A DNA stretch of 42,581 nt from an uncultured Sphingomonadales bacterium. Its GTDB lineage: Bacteria > Pseudomonadota > Alphaproteobacteria > Sphingomonadales > Sphingomonadaceae. Positions 25,226-34,678 of this stretch are shown piece after piece (position 1 is the first letter of the stretch; each line of letters begins with the position of its first letter). A program made the position numbers and the translations under genes. The DNA is taken from contig CALCBC010000025.1 of assembly GCA_937898525.1 (NCBI GenBank), positions 1 to 42,581 on the forward strand, given 5' to 3'. The notes beneath the pieces are model-generated. The model was not told the origin of the DNA, made no database searches, and saw only the letters and a program-made list of their open reading frames with translations.

Positions 25226-26374
25226 CTACCCCTTGCGGGTCACGAGGTAGCTCTCGTCGTTGAACCACAGCTCGCCGTGCTTGCGCAGCACGGCGCGTGT
25301 GGCGTCGAGATAGGCCGAGCTGCTCATTGCCTCGGCGAGCCGCTCGTCGTCGATCTGCGCCACGTAAGTCGCCGCGTTCCACGCCGCGAGCAGAGTTGAA
25401 GTGCCGATGCTGGCGTCGATCTCCTCGGGCAGCGTGTGCATTTCGTAGCGGAACAGCGCGTGGCTGTTGGGGAGCGGGTCGAAGCTGAACTCGCCAGCCT
25501 CGTCGCCGAGCGCTTCGCGCGTCGCGTTGAGCAGTTCGCGCCGCGAGGTGACGAACGGGTCCTCTCCGGGCCAGACCCTCTGCACGATCTCGAGGCCCGG
25601 GTCGTCACCCGCCGAGTGGATGCCGAGCATCCGCCCGCCAGGCCGCAGCGCCCGCGCCAGCGGGGCAAGCACGCGCCGCGCCTTGAAGCGCACGTCGGCG
25701 CGCAGGCGAAACGGCTGGCTGGCGAGGATCAGGTCGAACCCGGCCTCCGCCGCGCCTTCGCGCGGGATCACGGAGTCGAGGATGAAGCGGCAGTCCTCGC
25801 GGTACAGCACGACCGCCGCCGGCGTCTCGGGCAGCAGCCGGCCGGTCCGCGGGTCGAGCCGCGTGCGCCAGTGCGCATCGAGGAAGCCATGCAGGTCGAG
25901 AATCTGTCGCTCGAACTCGGCCGTCGTCGTGCCCTTCAGCGGCACCTCCTGCCAAGCGACGGGCGCGCCCGAGGCCGGGCGCAGCCACGGCGCGTCGGCG
26001 TAGGGCAGGTTGGTGAGCGCCAGCACCATCTCGGGATGCTCGAGGAACCGATCGGGCATCTTGTCGAGAGTCAGGCGGATGTCCTCGAGACTGATCTCCT
26101 TCGCCGCGACGTAGAAGGGCACCCGCTCGAAGCGCTGGTGCAGCGATCGCAGGACCCGTGCCAGTACGGTCCCGTCGCCGACGCCGGCATCGAAGAACCT
26201 GAGCGCCGGAGGCGCCGGTCGCAGGGTTTCGACCTCCTTCGCGACCCGCTGTGCGATCACCCACTTCTCCGAGCAGGTGTTGACGAACATCAGGTACTTC
26301 TGCCGGTTGTCATAGAACCGGAAGTTCGATCCCTGCCCGGCGATCGCCTGCAGGGTCACGGGTTCCTTGCCCAT
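25226..26374 (-). CDS. Putative class I SAM-dependent methyltransferase
   Basis: A 382-residue cytoplasmic protein. Motif I of a Rossmann methyltransferase is visible as FFDAGVGDGTVLARVL (about 60-75), followed by a likely acidic binding loop (AAKEISLEDIR) and a proline-containing NLPYADAPW segment that resembles the NPPY motif of N6-adenine/glutamine methylases. A GGRMLGIHSAGDDP strand appears later. I do not recognise a specific family or substrate. ATG 26374 with a GAGGGAGAGG site upstream. It converges with the CusF gene, with 5 bp between stops. Adjacent to a second, exported methyltransferase-like gene on the same strand. Confidence 0.7.
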   Translation of the reverse strand: MGKEPVTLQAIAGQGSNFRFYDNRQKYLMFVNTCSEKWVIAQRVAKEVETLRPAPPALRFFDAGVGDGTVLARVLRSLHQRFERVPFYVAAKEISLEDIRLTLDKMPDRFLEHPEMVLALTNLPYADAPWLRPASGAPVAWQEVPLKGTTTAEFERQILDLHGFLDAHWRTRLDPRTGRLLPETPAAVVLYREDCRFILDSVIPREGAAEAGFDLILASQPFRLRADVRFKARRVLAPLARALRPGGRMLGIHSAGDDPGLEIVQRVWPGEDPFVTSRRELLNATREALGDEAGEFSFDPLPNSHALFRYEMHTLPEEIDASIGTSTLLAAWNAATYVAQIDDERLAEAMSSSAYLDATRAVLRKHGELWFNDESYLVTRKG

Positions 26375-26422
26375 CGGCTCGCCTCTCCCTCGGCAGCCTC
26401 ACGTCCGGACAGGGTATGCGCC

Positions 26423-26466
26423 GCAGGGCAGGCTCACGGCAAGAAGGATGATCTCCTTCGCCCTGC
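26423..26466 (-). other. Nested hairpin between two methyltransferase-like genes
   Basis: Outer arms GCAGGGC (26423-26429) and GCCCTGC (26460-26466) enclose a 13-nt bulge and an inner stem GAAGGA/TCCTTC (26443-26459) with a 5-nt loop. It lies in the 130-bp gap downstream of the exported protein gene and upstream of the next one. It could end the first transcript or stabilise its RNA; there is no T-run. Confidence 0.45.
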
Positions 26467-26504
26467 CTCAGGGGCGGACCCGACGATCGACCCCCGGTCT
26501 GTGC

Positions 26505-27065
26505 TCATTCGTCGCGCGGGGGAATGCGCCAGAGGTAGATGCGCGATCTCCCGGCCCGAACCGAACGCTCGGGCTCCCAGGCGCCCATGTCGTGCCAATA
26601 GCTGACCACGCGCGTTCCCGGAGCGAGCTCGGCGAGGAGCTTCGGTCGCAGCCGGAGGTTCACGTGAGGGTAGAGAAACAGCGTGACGACCGTCGCGTCG
26701 GCGATTTCCGCCTCGAACAGGTCCGCGTGGCGGAATGAGACCCGTTCCGTCACTCCAGCTTCGCGCGCATTGGCCCCGGCTCGCCGAACGAGGTTCGCGT
26801 CGATCTCGACGCCGACGCCGCGCGCGCCGAACTCGCGGGCCGCCATGATCGGAATGCGCCCGTCGCCCGAACCGAGATCGTAAACCACGTCGCCGGGGCC
26901 GACTTCGGCCAGTTGCAGCATCCGCCGCACGACCTGCCGCGGGGTGGGCTCGTAGCGCACGTCGGGTGTGCGCAGCGTCGCGGCGACCGGCGTCTCGGGC
27001 TCGGGTGCGGCGCAGCCCGGCGAGGCCAGCGCGACCAGGACGGCCAGACCCACGGAGAAACGCAT
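26505..27065 (-). CDS. Exported SAM-methyltransferase-fold protein
   Basis: A 186-residue protein. The N-terminus looks like a lipoprotein or Sec signal (VALASPGC, Cys18). The body is a compact Rossmann methyltransferase: motif I VVYDLGSGDGRIPIMAA (about 60-76), post-I acidic VGVEIDANLV, and RHADLFEAEIADATVVTLFLY as motifs II-III. The signal-bearing form is a known but poorly understood group, unusual because SAM is a cytoplasmic cofactor. Start ATG 27065 with AGGAGG. Divergent from the G8-domain gene, and upstream of the other methyltransferase-like gene. Confidence 0.82.
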   Translation of the reverse strand: MRFSVGLAVLVALASPGCAAPEPETPVAATLRTPDVRYEPTPRQVVRRMLQLAEVGPGDVVYDLGSGDGRIPIMAAREFGARGVGVEIDANLVRRAGANAREAGVTERVSFRHADLFEAEIADATVVTLFLYPHVNLRLRPKLLAELAPGTRVVSYWHDMGAWEPERSVRAGRSRIYLWRIPPRDE

Positions 27066-27148
27066 CGTCCTGCCTCCTCACATCCCTTTCACCCGCGCCG
27101 CCTGTGGGCGCAACTCGTTTCGAGCCGGCCGCGCCGAGGACAGAGGCG

Positions 27149-27177
27149 TTGTCAAACCCGCCTCGCGCCTGCAAAAT
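27149..27177 (+). promoter_or_regulatory. Candidate promoter of the G8-domain gene
   Basis: TTGTCA (5 of 6 to the -35 consensus) is separated by exactly 17 bp from CAAAAT (4 of 6 to the -10), about 55 bp before the chosen ATG. Located in the 167-bp divergent region. Confidence 0.5.
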
Positions 27178-27232
27178 CCCCGGCGGACAAGAAGAGCGGG
27201 ACGGGTCGGTCCCGAATGAGGGGATGGATGCC

Positions 27233-29851
27233 ATGCGCGTGCGGCTCAGCCAGTGCCTAAGTTTGTTGCTGCTTCCGGCGGTCCTGGCGTTCGGCGGCGG
27301 AGCCGCGGCACAAGGCAGTCATGCGGCTCATGCCGAAGCTCAGGCGCAGCCGAGCGCGTCGGAGATGAAGAGGATGCGCTGGTCCGATCCCGCGGCCTGG
27401 CCGGAAGGCAAGGTGCCCGGCGAGGGCGCCGCGGTGACGATCCCCGCCGGCACCGAGATCGTGCTCGACGTCGTTCCGCCGCCGCTCCGCAGCCTGACAA
27501 TCGAAGGCAAGCTGAGCTTCGCCGACGACCGCGACCTCGAGCTCCGCACCGAGTGGATCTACATTCCCGGCGGCGAGCTGGCGATCGGCAGCGAGGAACG
27601 CCCGCACACCCGCCAGGCGACGATCGTGCTGACCGACGAGGTTCCCGGCGAGGACGTCAACACGATGGGCGACCGCGGCATCATGCTGATGGCCGGTACA
27701 CTCAACCTTCACGGCGAGCGCGAGAACGCCTGGACCAAGCTGGCGAGGACGGCCCCCGCCGGCGCCACGGCTATCGAAGTGCTCGACGCCTCCGGGTGGC
27801 GCAAGGGCGACGAGATCGTCCTTGCCTCGACCGACTACGATCCCCGGCAGGCTGAACGGCGCACGATCGCCGCGATCCGCGGCAACACCGTCACGCTCGA
27901 TCGCCCGCTCGAGTTCATGCACTTCGGCGAGATCACGTTCGGCGTGGACGAGCGCGGCGAGGTCGGCCTGCTCACGCGCAACATCCGCATTCGCGCCTCG
28001 GACGACGCCGAGACGTCGTACTTCGGCGGGCACATCATGGCGATGTCCGGCTCACGCATGTACGTCTCGGGGGTCGAACTCGACCGGATGGGCCAGCACC
28101 TGACGCTCGCCCGCTACCCGATCCACTGGCACCTGATCGGCGAGGGCAGCGGCCAGTACATCCGCAACTCGGCGATCCACGACACCTACAGCCGCTGCGT
28201 GACGGTCCACGGCACGAATAACCTGCGGGTCGAAAACAACGTGACCTTCAACACCGTCGGTCACTGCTTCTTCCTCGAGGACGGCATCGAGACCGGCAAC
28301 CAGTTCGTCCGCAACCTCGGCATCCAGACCAAGTGCCACCCGACGCTGCCGTGCGAGCCGACCAACCTGACGCTGCCCCACCAGAGCACGCGCGGCCAGG
28401 ATTCGCCACACGTGCTGATTCCCTCGGACAACACGGTTTCGACCTTCTGGATCACCAATCCCGACAACACCTACCGCGACAACGTCGCTGCGGGGTCAGA
28501 CCAGATCGGCTTCTGGTTCGCCATCCCGACCCATCCGACCGGCCAATTCGAAGGTACCGAGATCAGCCAGCGCACGTGGCCCGGTCGCACGAAGCTGCGC
28601 GAGTTCAAGGGCAACGTCGCGCATTCGAACTTCGACGGCTTCATGCTCGATCGCGGTCCGCGGCCTGACGGGAAGTTCGGTATCGCCGGCCCCAACCTGA
28701 TCAGCTACGCCGACCCGACCGACACCAGCAGCGGGGTCATCCCCGCCGTGTTCGAGGACTTCACCGCCTACAAGAACCGCAACGGCGGCATGTGGTCTCG
28801 CGGCGAGATGCACCTCTACAAGGGCCTCAAGCTCGCCGACAACGCGATCGGTTTCACCCACGCTTCGGGGGCTCCGGGCATCGCGCCCTATACCTCGCGC
28901 GTCGAAGATTCGCTGTTCGTCGGCGAGACGGACAACGTCGGCAATCCGCGGACGCCGGAGGAGGTCGCCTACGGCCGCAGCCTGCCGGCGGCCGCACCCG
29001 ATTTCCCGATCCGCGGTTACGAGTATTACGACTTCCACCACGAGGTGGAGAACGTCACGTTCGTCAATTACCAGGCCAACGACCTGCGCGACGCGGGCGC
29101 GCTTTCGTACCTGCTGTTCACCAGCTTCGGCATGAGCACCGAGAACTGGGTCAAGGGCCTCAAGTTCGTCAACGCCAAGCCTGTCAGCTTCCCGCCGATC
29201 CAGCGCCGCTGGGCGTCGGACTACGGCCGCAGCGCCGCCTACAAGAGCGCCGCCTTTCGCGACCTCGACGGCTCAGTGACAGGCAAGCCGGGTGCCTACA
29301 TCGTCATCGACAACGGCATCGCCTCGGACGAGGACGCCTGCGAGATCAAGCCGACGTGGAACGCTGCCGTGTGCATCGGAGACATCGGCCGTTTCAGCAT
29401 CGCCGGCGATTTCAGCGGCTTCCAGACCGGGCCGATCACCAACCCGATCATCCTCCAGCGTAACGGCAAGCGTTTCGAGTACGTCGGGGAGACGACGATC
29501 GGCAGCGGCGCCGAACTGAGGGTCGAGACGTCGCGCGAAACGCTTTCGCTGTCGCTGACCGAAATGGACGACGGCTCGTGGGTGATTCTCGAGTTTCCAG
29601 GCTACAACACCGCCGACGGCGGGACGCAGGTCTCGAGCCTCGAAGAGCTGCGCAAGGCCAGCCAGACCTCATGGTACAGCGAGAACGGCACGCTGTGGGC
29701 CAAGCTCGTGGTCGACAACGGCGCCGGTCTGACGGTTTCGCCGGGCAGCAATGCCCCTCCGGGGCTCGCCGTACGCGCGCTGCCCGTGGGAGCGAAGCTC
29801 GAGGTCGCCAGGGCCGGCGGCTCCGCAGGGCAGCAGGTGGCGGCGCGGTAG
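27233..29851 (+). CDS. Secreted G8-domain and beta-helix protein (CEMIP-like)
   Basis: An 872-residue exported protein with a Sec signal of about 27 residues ending GGGAAAQ. Residues about 50-165 form a G8 domain (eight conserved Gly): W50SDPAAWPEGKVPGEG, then ELAIGSEERPHTRQATIVL. A long right-handed parallel beta-helix follows (repeated short N-rich turns such as RNSAIHDTYSRC, VENNVTFNTVGHCFFLEDG), and about residues 690-870 form a C-terminal beta region. This layout occurs in the animal proteins CEMIP and TMEM2, where hyaluronan degradation is reported. A carbohydrate-active role is therefore plausible, but no catalytic residue can be assigned here. The start is ATG 27233, nine bases after GAGGGG; ATG 27224 is too close to it. 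Confidence 0.85.
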   Translation: MRVRLSQCLSLLLLPAVLAFGGGAAAQGSHAAHAEAQAQPSASEMKRMRWSDPAAWPEGKVPGEGAAVTIPAGTEIVLDVVPPPLRSLTIEGKLSFADDRDLELRTEWIYIPGGELAIGSEERPHTRQATIVLTDEVPGEDVNTMGDRGIMLMAGTLNLHGERENAWTKLARTAPAGATAIEVLDASGWRKGDEIVLASTDYDPRQAERRTIAAIRGNTVTLDRPLEFMHFGEITFGVDERGEVGLLTRNIRIRASDDAETSYFGGHIMAMSGSRMYVSGVELDRMGQHLTLARYPIHWHLIGEGSGQYIRNSAIHDTYSRCVTVHGTNNLRVENNVTFNTVGHCFFLEDGIETGNQFVRNLGIQTKCHPTLPCEPTNLTLPHQSTRGQDSPHVLIPSDNTVSTFWITNPDNTYRDNVAAGSDQIGFWFAIPTHPTGQFEGTEISQRTWPGRTKLREFKGNVAHSNFDGFMLDRGPRPDGKFGIAGPNLISYADPTDTSSGVIPAVFEDFTAYKNRNGGMWSRGEMHLYKGLKLADNAIGFTHASGAPGIAPYTSRVEDSLFVGETDNVGNPRTPEEVAYGRSLPAAAPDFPIRGYEYYDFHHEVENVTFVNYQANDLRDAGALSYLLFTSFGMSTENWVKGLKFVNAKPVSFPPIQRRWASDYGRSAAYKSAAFRDLDGSVTGKPGAYIVIDNGIASDEDACEIKPTWNAAVCIGDIGRFSIAGDFSGFQTGPITNPIILQRNGKRFEYVGETTIGSGAELRVETSRETLSLSLTEMDDGSWVILEFPGYNTADGGTQVSSLEELRKASQTSWYSENGTLWAKLVVDNGAGLTVSPGSNAPPGLAVRALPVGAKLEVARAGGSAGQQVAAR

Positions 29852-29881
29852 CGGCGGGGCTGGCGACGCCGACCGCCGGGC

Positions 29882-31264
29882 TTAGTCCTTGTCGAACGGG
29901 TTCTTCGGGCTGCGCAGCGTCAGCCGCACGGGCACGGCGCCGAAGCCGAGGTCCTTGCGCAGCCCGTTTACCAGGTACCGCTCGTAGCTCGCAGGCAAGT
30001 CGCCGAGGCGAGTGCCGAACACCACGAAGGTCGGCGGGCGAGTCTTGATCTGGGTGACGTAGCGCAGCTTGATCCGCTTGCCGCCGGGAGCTGGCGGTGG
30101 GTTGGCCTCGAGCGCGTGCTCGAACCAGCGGTTGAGTGCGGCGGTCGGCACGCGCCGACTCCACTGTTCGCGCAGCTCGAACGCGGCCGACAGCATCTGG
30201 TCGAGCCCCTTGCCGGTGCGCGCCGAGACCGCCAGCAGCGGCACGCCCTTGAGCTGCGACAGCCCCTCGTCGAGCGCCGCGCGCACGCCGTTGAACAGCG
30301 CCGAAGGGTTCTCGGCGACGTCCCACTTGTTGATTGCGATCATCAGCGCCCGGCCCTCGTCGATCACCATGTTGGCGATCTTGAGGTCCTGGACTTCGAG
30401 GCCGCGCGTGGCATCCAGCAGCAGAACCACGACTTCGGCGAAGTCGACCGCGCGCCGCGCATCGGCCACCGCGAGCTTCTCGAGCTTGTCGTCGACCTTG
30501 GCCTTCTTGCGCATCCCCGCCGTGTCGATCAGCCTGACCGGGCGCGTTTCGCCGGTCGCCGGATCAGTCCAGCGCCAGTCGACAGCGATCGAATCCCGCG
30601 TGATCCCGGCCTCGGGCCCAGTCAGCAGCCGCTCCTCGCCCAGCAGCCGGTTGACCAACGTCGACTTCCCTGCGTTGGGCCGCCCGACGATGGCCAGCTT
30701 GAGCGGCCGGCCGTGGTCCTCCTCCTCGTCCTGTTCCTCCTCATCCTCTGCCTGTCGAAGGGCGAGATGCGGCGCCAGCGCCTGGTACAGGTCCGCCACG
30801 CCTTCGCCGTGCTCGGCCGAGATCGGCACCGGTTCGCCCAACCCCAGCGCGTAGCTTTCGAGGATCCCCGCCTCGCCGGCGTTGCCCTCCGCCTTGTTGG
30901 CCACGAGCACCACCGGCACGCTCTGCTCGCGCAGCCAGCGGGCAATCTCCTCATCGAGCGGGGTGATCCCGGCGCGCGCATCGACCACGAACAGCGCCGC
31001 GTCGGCGCCTTTCAGCGACACTTCCGTCTGCGCGCGCATCCGCCCCGGCAGGCTCAAGGGGTCCTCGTCCTCCCACCCGGCAGTGTCGACCACCTCGAAC
31101 TCGAGCCCGCGCAGACCCGCTTGCCCGAACCGCCGGTCGCGCGTCACCCCGGGCTGGTCGTCGACCAGCGCGAGCTTCTTGCCGACCAGCCGATTGAACA
31201 GCGTTGATTTGCCGACGTTGGGCCGGCCGATGATCACGACCTGGGGGAGGGCGGCTTTGGCCAT
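29882..31264 (-). CDS. der: Ribosome-assembly GTPase Der (EngA)
   Basis: A 460-residue double-GTPase needed for 50S subunit maturation. The first G domain starts GRPNVGKST (13-21) and the second GRPNAGKST; the C-terminal KH-like domain ends at DKD. Between the two G domains is a long acidic linker (AEDEEEQDEEEDHG), encoded near 30715-30760, more acidic than usual. ATG 31264 is used because MAKAALPQVVIIGRPNVGK is the standard beginning; the frame is open 12 codons upstream. It converges with the G8-domain gene. Confidence 0.97.
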   Translation of the reverse strand: MAKAALPQVVIIGRPNVGKSTLFNRLVGKKLALVDDQPGVTRDRRFGQAGLRGLEFEVVDTAGWEDEDPLSLPGRMRAQTEVSLKGADAALFVVDARAGITPLDEEIARWLREQSVPVVLVANKAEGNAGEAGILESYALGLGEPVPISAEHGEGVADLYQALAPHLALRQAEDEEEQDEEEDHGRPLKLAIVGRPNAGKSTLVNRLLGEERLLTGPEAGITRDSIAVDWRWTDPATGETRPVRLIDTAGMRKKAKVDDKLEKLAVADARRAVDFAEVVVLLLDATRGLEVQDLKIANMVIDEGRALMIAINKWDVAENPSALFNGVRAALDEGLSQLKGVPLLAVSARTGKGLDQMLSAAFELREQWSRRVPTAALNRWFEHALEANPPPAPGGKRIKLRYVTQIKTRPPTFVVFGTRLGDLPASYERYLVNGLRKDLGFGAVPVRLTLRSPKNPFDKD

Positions 31265-31310
31265 GCGCGAGCACGTGGCGGCTCGGAGCGAGGTTGGCAA
31301 GAAGAAGGAG

Positions 31311-31380
31311 CCCTCACCCCGGCTACGCTAGCGCACTTCGCGAGCGAGCTTCGCCGTCCGTGTCCCACCAGCGGGAGAGG
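31311..31380. repeat. Possible dispersed intergenic repeat
   Basis: Between der and the second TonB receptor lies a stretch with CCTCACCCCGG, several GCGCACTTCGCGAGCG-like inverted pieces and CCCACCAGCGGGAGAGG. This resembles the short GC-rich intergenic repeats of sphingomonads. Only one copy is visible in the window. Confidence 0.3.
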
Positions 31381-31442
31381 AATACGAAGACCTGGATCCG
31401 CAATGCGGGCCTAGGTCGGAGCTGGATGAGGGCCTCTCTCTA

Positions 31443-34400
31443 CTAGTACGAAACGCGCACCCCGGCCCTGAACCGCGAGCCGAACGTATCGAAGAACACC
31501 GGATTCGTCGGATAGTTCGACCCGCCGCCGCCACCACCACCGGGGGCCACCGGCGGGTCGGTGTCGAACAGGTTCTCGATCGAACCGAAGATTTCGACCG
31601 AGCGGTCGCCGCTGCCGCCGGGGAGCGGGATCTCGTAGGACATCGCCAGGTTGAAATAGGTCCGGCCATCGACGGTGTTGTCGTTGATCGAGTCGGGCAG
31701 CGTCGGATCGTAGCGGGGGTCGTCGGGACCGATCCGGTCGATGTTGTAGATGCCCGAATTGATCCGCCGCATGCTCAGCGTCGCGTTGAAGCCGCCGTTG
31801 TCGTAGGTGAGGAAGCCGGTGAACATCCAGTCGGGCGTCGGGCTCAGGTTGCCGCCGCCGAGCACCGGTCCCGTTTGCCCGGCGAAGTCGCGAGATTCGA
31901 CGCTCGGGTCGGGCTGCACGACCTGGTCGTACTGGTGGTTCGCGAGCAGCCTCAGGCCGAGCCGGCCGTCGCCGAGCGACTGGCTGATGTCCGACAGCTG
32001 GAGCCGGTAGTCGAGTTCGAAGTCGAAACCCCGGATGGCGACGCTGCCGAGGTTGACGCGGCGGGCGTCGATGAAGGTGATGCCGCCGTCGCCGGGCAGC
32101 CCGAAGGCCACGCCTGTGTCGGCATCGCGCGTGATGCGATCGCAGAACAGCGAATAGTCCTCGCAGAAGTCGACGATCGTCTGGGCGCTGAGAATGCTCA
32201 CCGCATCCTTCAACTCGATCTGGTACCAGTCGACCGACAGCCGCAGGCCCGGCACGAAGTCGGGGCGGAACACCACGCCAAGTGTCGTAGTGTCGGCCTT
32301 CTCCGGCTCGAGCGCGAAGCTGCCACCATTGAGGATCGGCGTAGCGTCGTCGTTGGCGTTGGGAGCCCGATCCGGGTTGTCGACGATGCCGAGCGTCGAG
32401 CCTTCTTCGCTCGGGGCGTTGCGCTCGAACAGTTCGCGGAACCCGGCCGCGCGGATGTCCCGCGAGCGCGATCCGCGCAGGCGCAGGCCGCCGCCGATCT
32501 CGTAGATGCCGCTGACCTTCCAGCTGACCGCCTCGGTCGAAGTCTTCTCGGAGGTGTAGCTGTTGGTGGCAGTGTTCTTGCTCCACCGCACCGCGCCGTT
32601 GAGCTCGAACAGCTCGCCGATCGGCAGGTTGCGGAACACCGGTACGTTGAGCTCGCCGAACGTCTCTATCACCTCGATCTCGCCGCCGTAGTCGAGCCCG
32701 AAGGTGAAGGCGTAGTCGGTGTAATTCGGGATGTCGCCGTGGGTAACGTCGCCGCCTTCGCTGCGGTACTCGGCGCCGGCCGCAGCGCCGATCGGGCCGG
32801 CCCATCCGTCGAACAGCGTGCCGTTCACGCTGACCGCCGCGACGTGCTGGTCGTAGATAAAGTCCTCGACGACCGGGCGATAGGCATAGTCGATCGCCGC
32901 CTGATCGAGGTTGTCGAGCCCGAACAGGTTCATCGGTACACATCCCTGTGCCCGCGGATCCGGGTTCGGGTTGAGCAGCTCGCGGCATACGATATCGCCG
33001 GTGTCGGGATCGACGACCGCGTCGAGCGCGTACTGGAACTCGGTGTTCACTCGCGAATAGCGCGAGAACTGATGCCGCTCGTTGCGGCCGTACTGGTAAT
33101 AGGCATCCCAGTTCCAACGGCCGCCGATCTCGCCCGACAGCGCAAACACCCCGCGCCAGACCTCGGCCTTGGCCTCGTTGTATGCGGGAATCTGGTCGTC
33201 GACATCCTTGCCGAGACTGAACGAGGCGCCGTTGAGCAGCACGCGCAGCTCCTCGGGCAGGAATGCGTTGTCGGCATGGACGAAATAGGTCGAGCGCGGC
33301 CCCGCGGTGACGCCGCTGTTGGATGCCTTGCGGTTGGCGTAGGTGAGCTCAGCGGACGCGGTCACGCCGTCGAGAACCTCGTACTCGCCATAGAGGTAGC
33401 CAACCCACCGATCGAGCGGGGTCTGGATGTCCGAGTCGTCGTAGGTCGAAGCGCCGTCGCCGCCCATCCGAGGGCCGAACGTTGTCGAGTTCACGAACTG
33501 GCCGGGATCGAACTGGACGATGCCTGTGCCATCGTCGGTGAAGCGCCAGTTGCGCGCTTCCAGCGGCGCCGGTGGGCGATTGCGGACGACCCCGCGCGGA
33601 TCGTTGTACGCCTGGCGTGAGCCCGGTCCGATGATGTAGTTCGGCAAGCCGTACCCGGGCGTGCCGGGGAGATCGTGCCCGGAGATCGTTCCGTCCGGCA
33701 GGATGGTGTTGGCGTTGACGTAGACGTCCCACCCCTCGGCGCACCACAGCCGGACTTCGAAGCAGTCGCCGATGCCCTCGCGCTTCTCGTACTCGCCGCC
33801 AATGACAAGGTGGCCGCGGTCGCCGACGCGCGTGCCGTAGACGAGAGATCCGTGCCAGCCTTCGCCGTCGCCGCGGAACGTCTGCCCGTAGTCGGCCTGC
33901 GCTCGCAGGCCCTCGAGGTTGCGGGCGAGGATGACGTTGACCACGCCCGCGACGGCGTCCGAACCGTAGGCGGCCGAGGCGCCGCCGGTAACGGTCTCCA
34001 CGCGCTCGATCATCGCGGTCGGGATCAGGTTGAGATCGACCGCCCCGCCATCCGACGTGGGGACGAAGCGGCGCGTGTTTACCAGCGTCAAGGTGCGGGT
34101 ACCGAGTGAGGGATTGAGGCCACGCAGGTTGGCGTAGGAAGCGCCGACATCGGCGCCCGCGGTGATCCCGGCGACAGCATCGGAGACGAACGCAGTGTTC
34201 TGCGGCATCAGCTCGACGATGTCGCCGGCGCTGACGATGCCGAGGTCAGCGATCTGCTCCCCACCGAACACGGTCGAGGGAGTAGGCTCGTTGAAACCGC
34301 CGCTACGCTCGATTCGCGTGCCGGTAACGACGATCGCGTCGCTCCGCTCCTCCGGTAGATCTTCCTGTGCGCCGACCGGCAATGCCGCGAGCGCACAGGC

Positions 34401-34463
34401 GAGCGCGACGGTGGCGGCGCTATTCCGAAGGGTCGCTCGGGACGTGAATCGAGGTCTCATCAT
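31443..34463 (-). CDS. TonB-dependent outer-membrane receptor
   Basis: A 1006-residue receptor. The signal peptide is about residues 1-33 (ALACALAALPVGAQ). The plug has a TonB-box-like start (SDAIVVTGTRIERSGG), NLRGLNPSLGTRTLTLVNTRR and VERVETVTGGASAAYGSDAVAG minus its ends, and the long barrel ends in an aromatic residue (GVRVSY). This layout, with a QNTAFVSD plug, is the type common in sphingomonads for large organic or carbohydrate ligands. A heptaglycine with adjacent SNYPTNPV lies close to the C-terminus (about residues 970-990) in an extracellular or periplasmic turn. ATG 34463, with GGGAGGAG upstream. Ligand unknown. No obvious partner enzyme lies directly beside it. Confidence 0.93.
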   Translation of the reverse strand: MMRPRFTSRATLRNSAATVALACALAALPVGAQEDLPEERSDAIVVTGTRIERSGGFNEPTPSTVFGGEQIADLGIVSAGDIVELMPQNTAFVSDAVAGITAGADVGASYANLRGLNPSLGTRTLTLVNTRRFVPTSDGGAVDLNLIPTAMIERVETVTGGASAAYGSDAVAGVVNVILARNLEGLRAQADYGQTFRGDGEGWHGSLVYGTRVGDRGHLVIGGEYEKREGIGDCFEVRLWCAEGWDVYVNANTILPDGTISGHDLPGTPGYGLPNYIIGPGSRQAYNDPRGVVRNRPPAPLEARNWRFTDDGTGIVQFDPGQFVNSTTFGPRMGGDGASTYDDSDIQTPLDRWVGYLYGEYEVLDGVTASAELTYANRKASNSGVTAGPRSTYFVHADNAFLPEELRVLLNGASFSLGKDVDDQIPAYNEAKAEVWRGVFALSGEIGGRWNWDAYYQYGRNERHQFSRYSRVNTEFQYALDAVVDPDTGDIVCRELLNPNPDPRAQGCVPMNLFGLDNLDQAAIDYAYRPVVEDFIYDQHVAAVSVNGTLFDGWAGPIGAAAGAEYRSEGGDVTHGDIPNYTDYAFTFGLDYGGEIEVIETFGELNVPVFRNLPIGELFELNGAVRWSKNTATNSYTSEKTSTEAVSWKVSGIYEIGGGLRLRGSRSRDIRAAGFRELFERNAPSEEGSTLGIVDNPDRAPNANDDATPILNGGSFALEPEKADTTTLGVVFRPDFVPGLRLSVDWYQIELKDAVSILSAQTIVDFCEDYSLFCDRITRDADTGVAFGLPGDGGITFIDARRVNLGSVAIRGFDFELDYRLQLSDISQSLGDGRLGLRLLANHQYDQVVQPDPSVESRDFAGQTGPVLGGGNLSPTPDWMFTGFLTYDNGGFNATLSMRRINSGIYNIDRIGPDDPRYDPTLPDSINDNTVDGRTYFNLAMSYEIPLPGGSGDRSVEIFGSIENLFDTDPPVAPGGGGGGGSNYPTNPVFFDTFGSRFRAGVRVSY

Positions 34464-34678
34464 GGCAGTCTCCTCCCTTTCGCCGTCGACGCGGCTTGAG
34501 GGGCGCCTTGCCGGTAGCGGGGGAGGGAGACTTGCCCCTATGGGCCGCAACTACTGATATTTCAGGCTTTTGAGGAAGGCGAGCGAGGCGCCCCGAAGAA
34601 CGCAGGAGACCGGGAAGCGAGGTGGCAGGCAGTCCTGCAGCGCATCGCTCGTGTCGCGTTGGCCCTCGCCGGGATGAC

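Noticed and set aside
31411..33117. A 568-residue open frame inside the TonB receptor region
   Set aside because: Same strand, other frame; the receptor frame has a signal peptide, plug motifs and a proper aromatic end.
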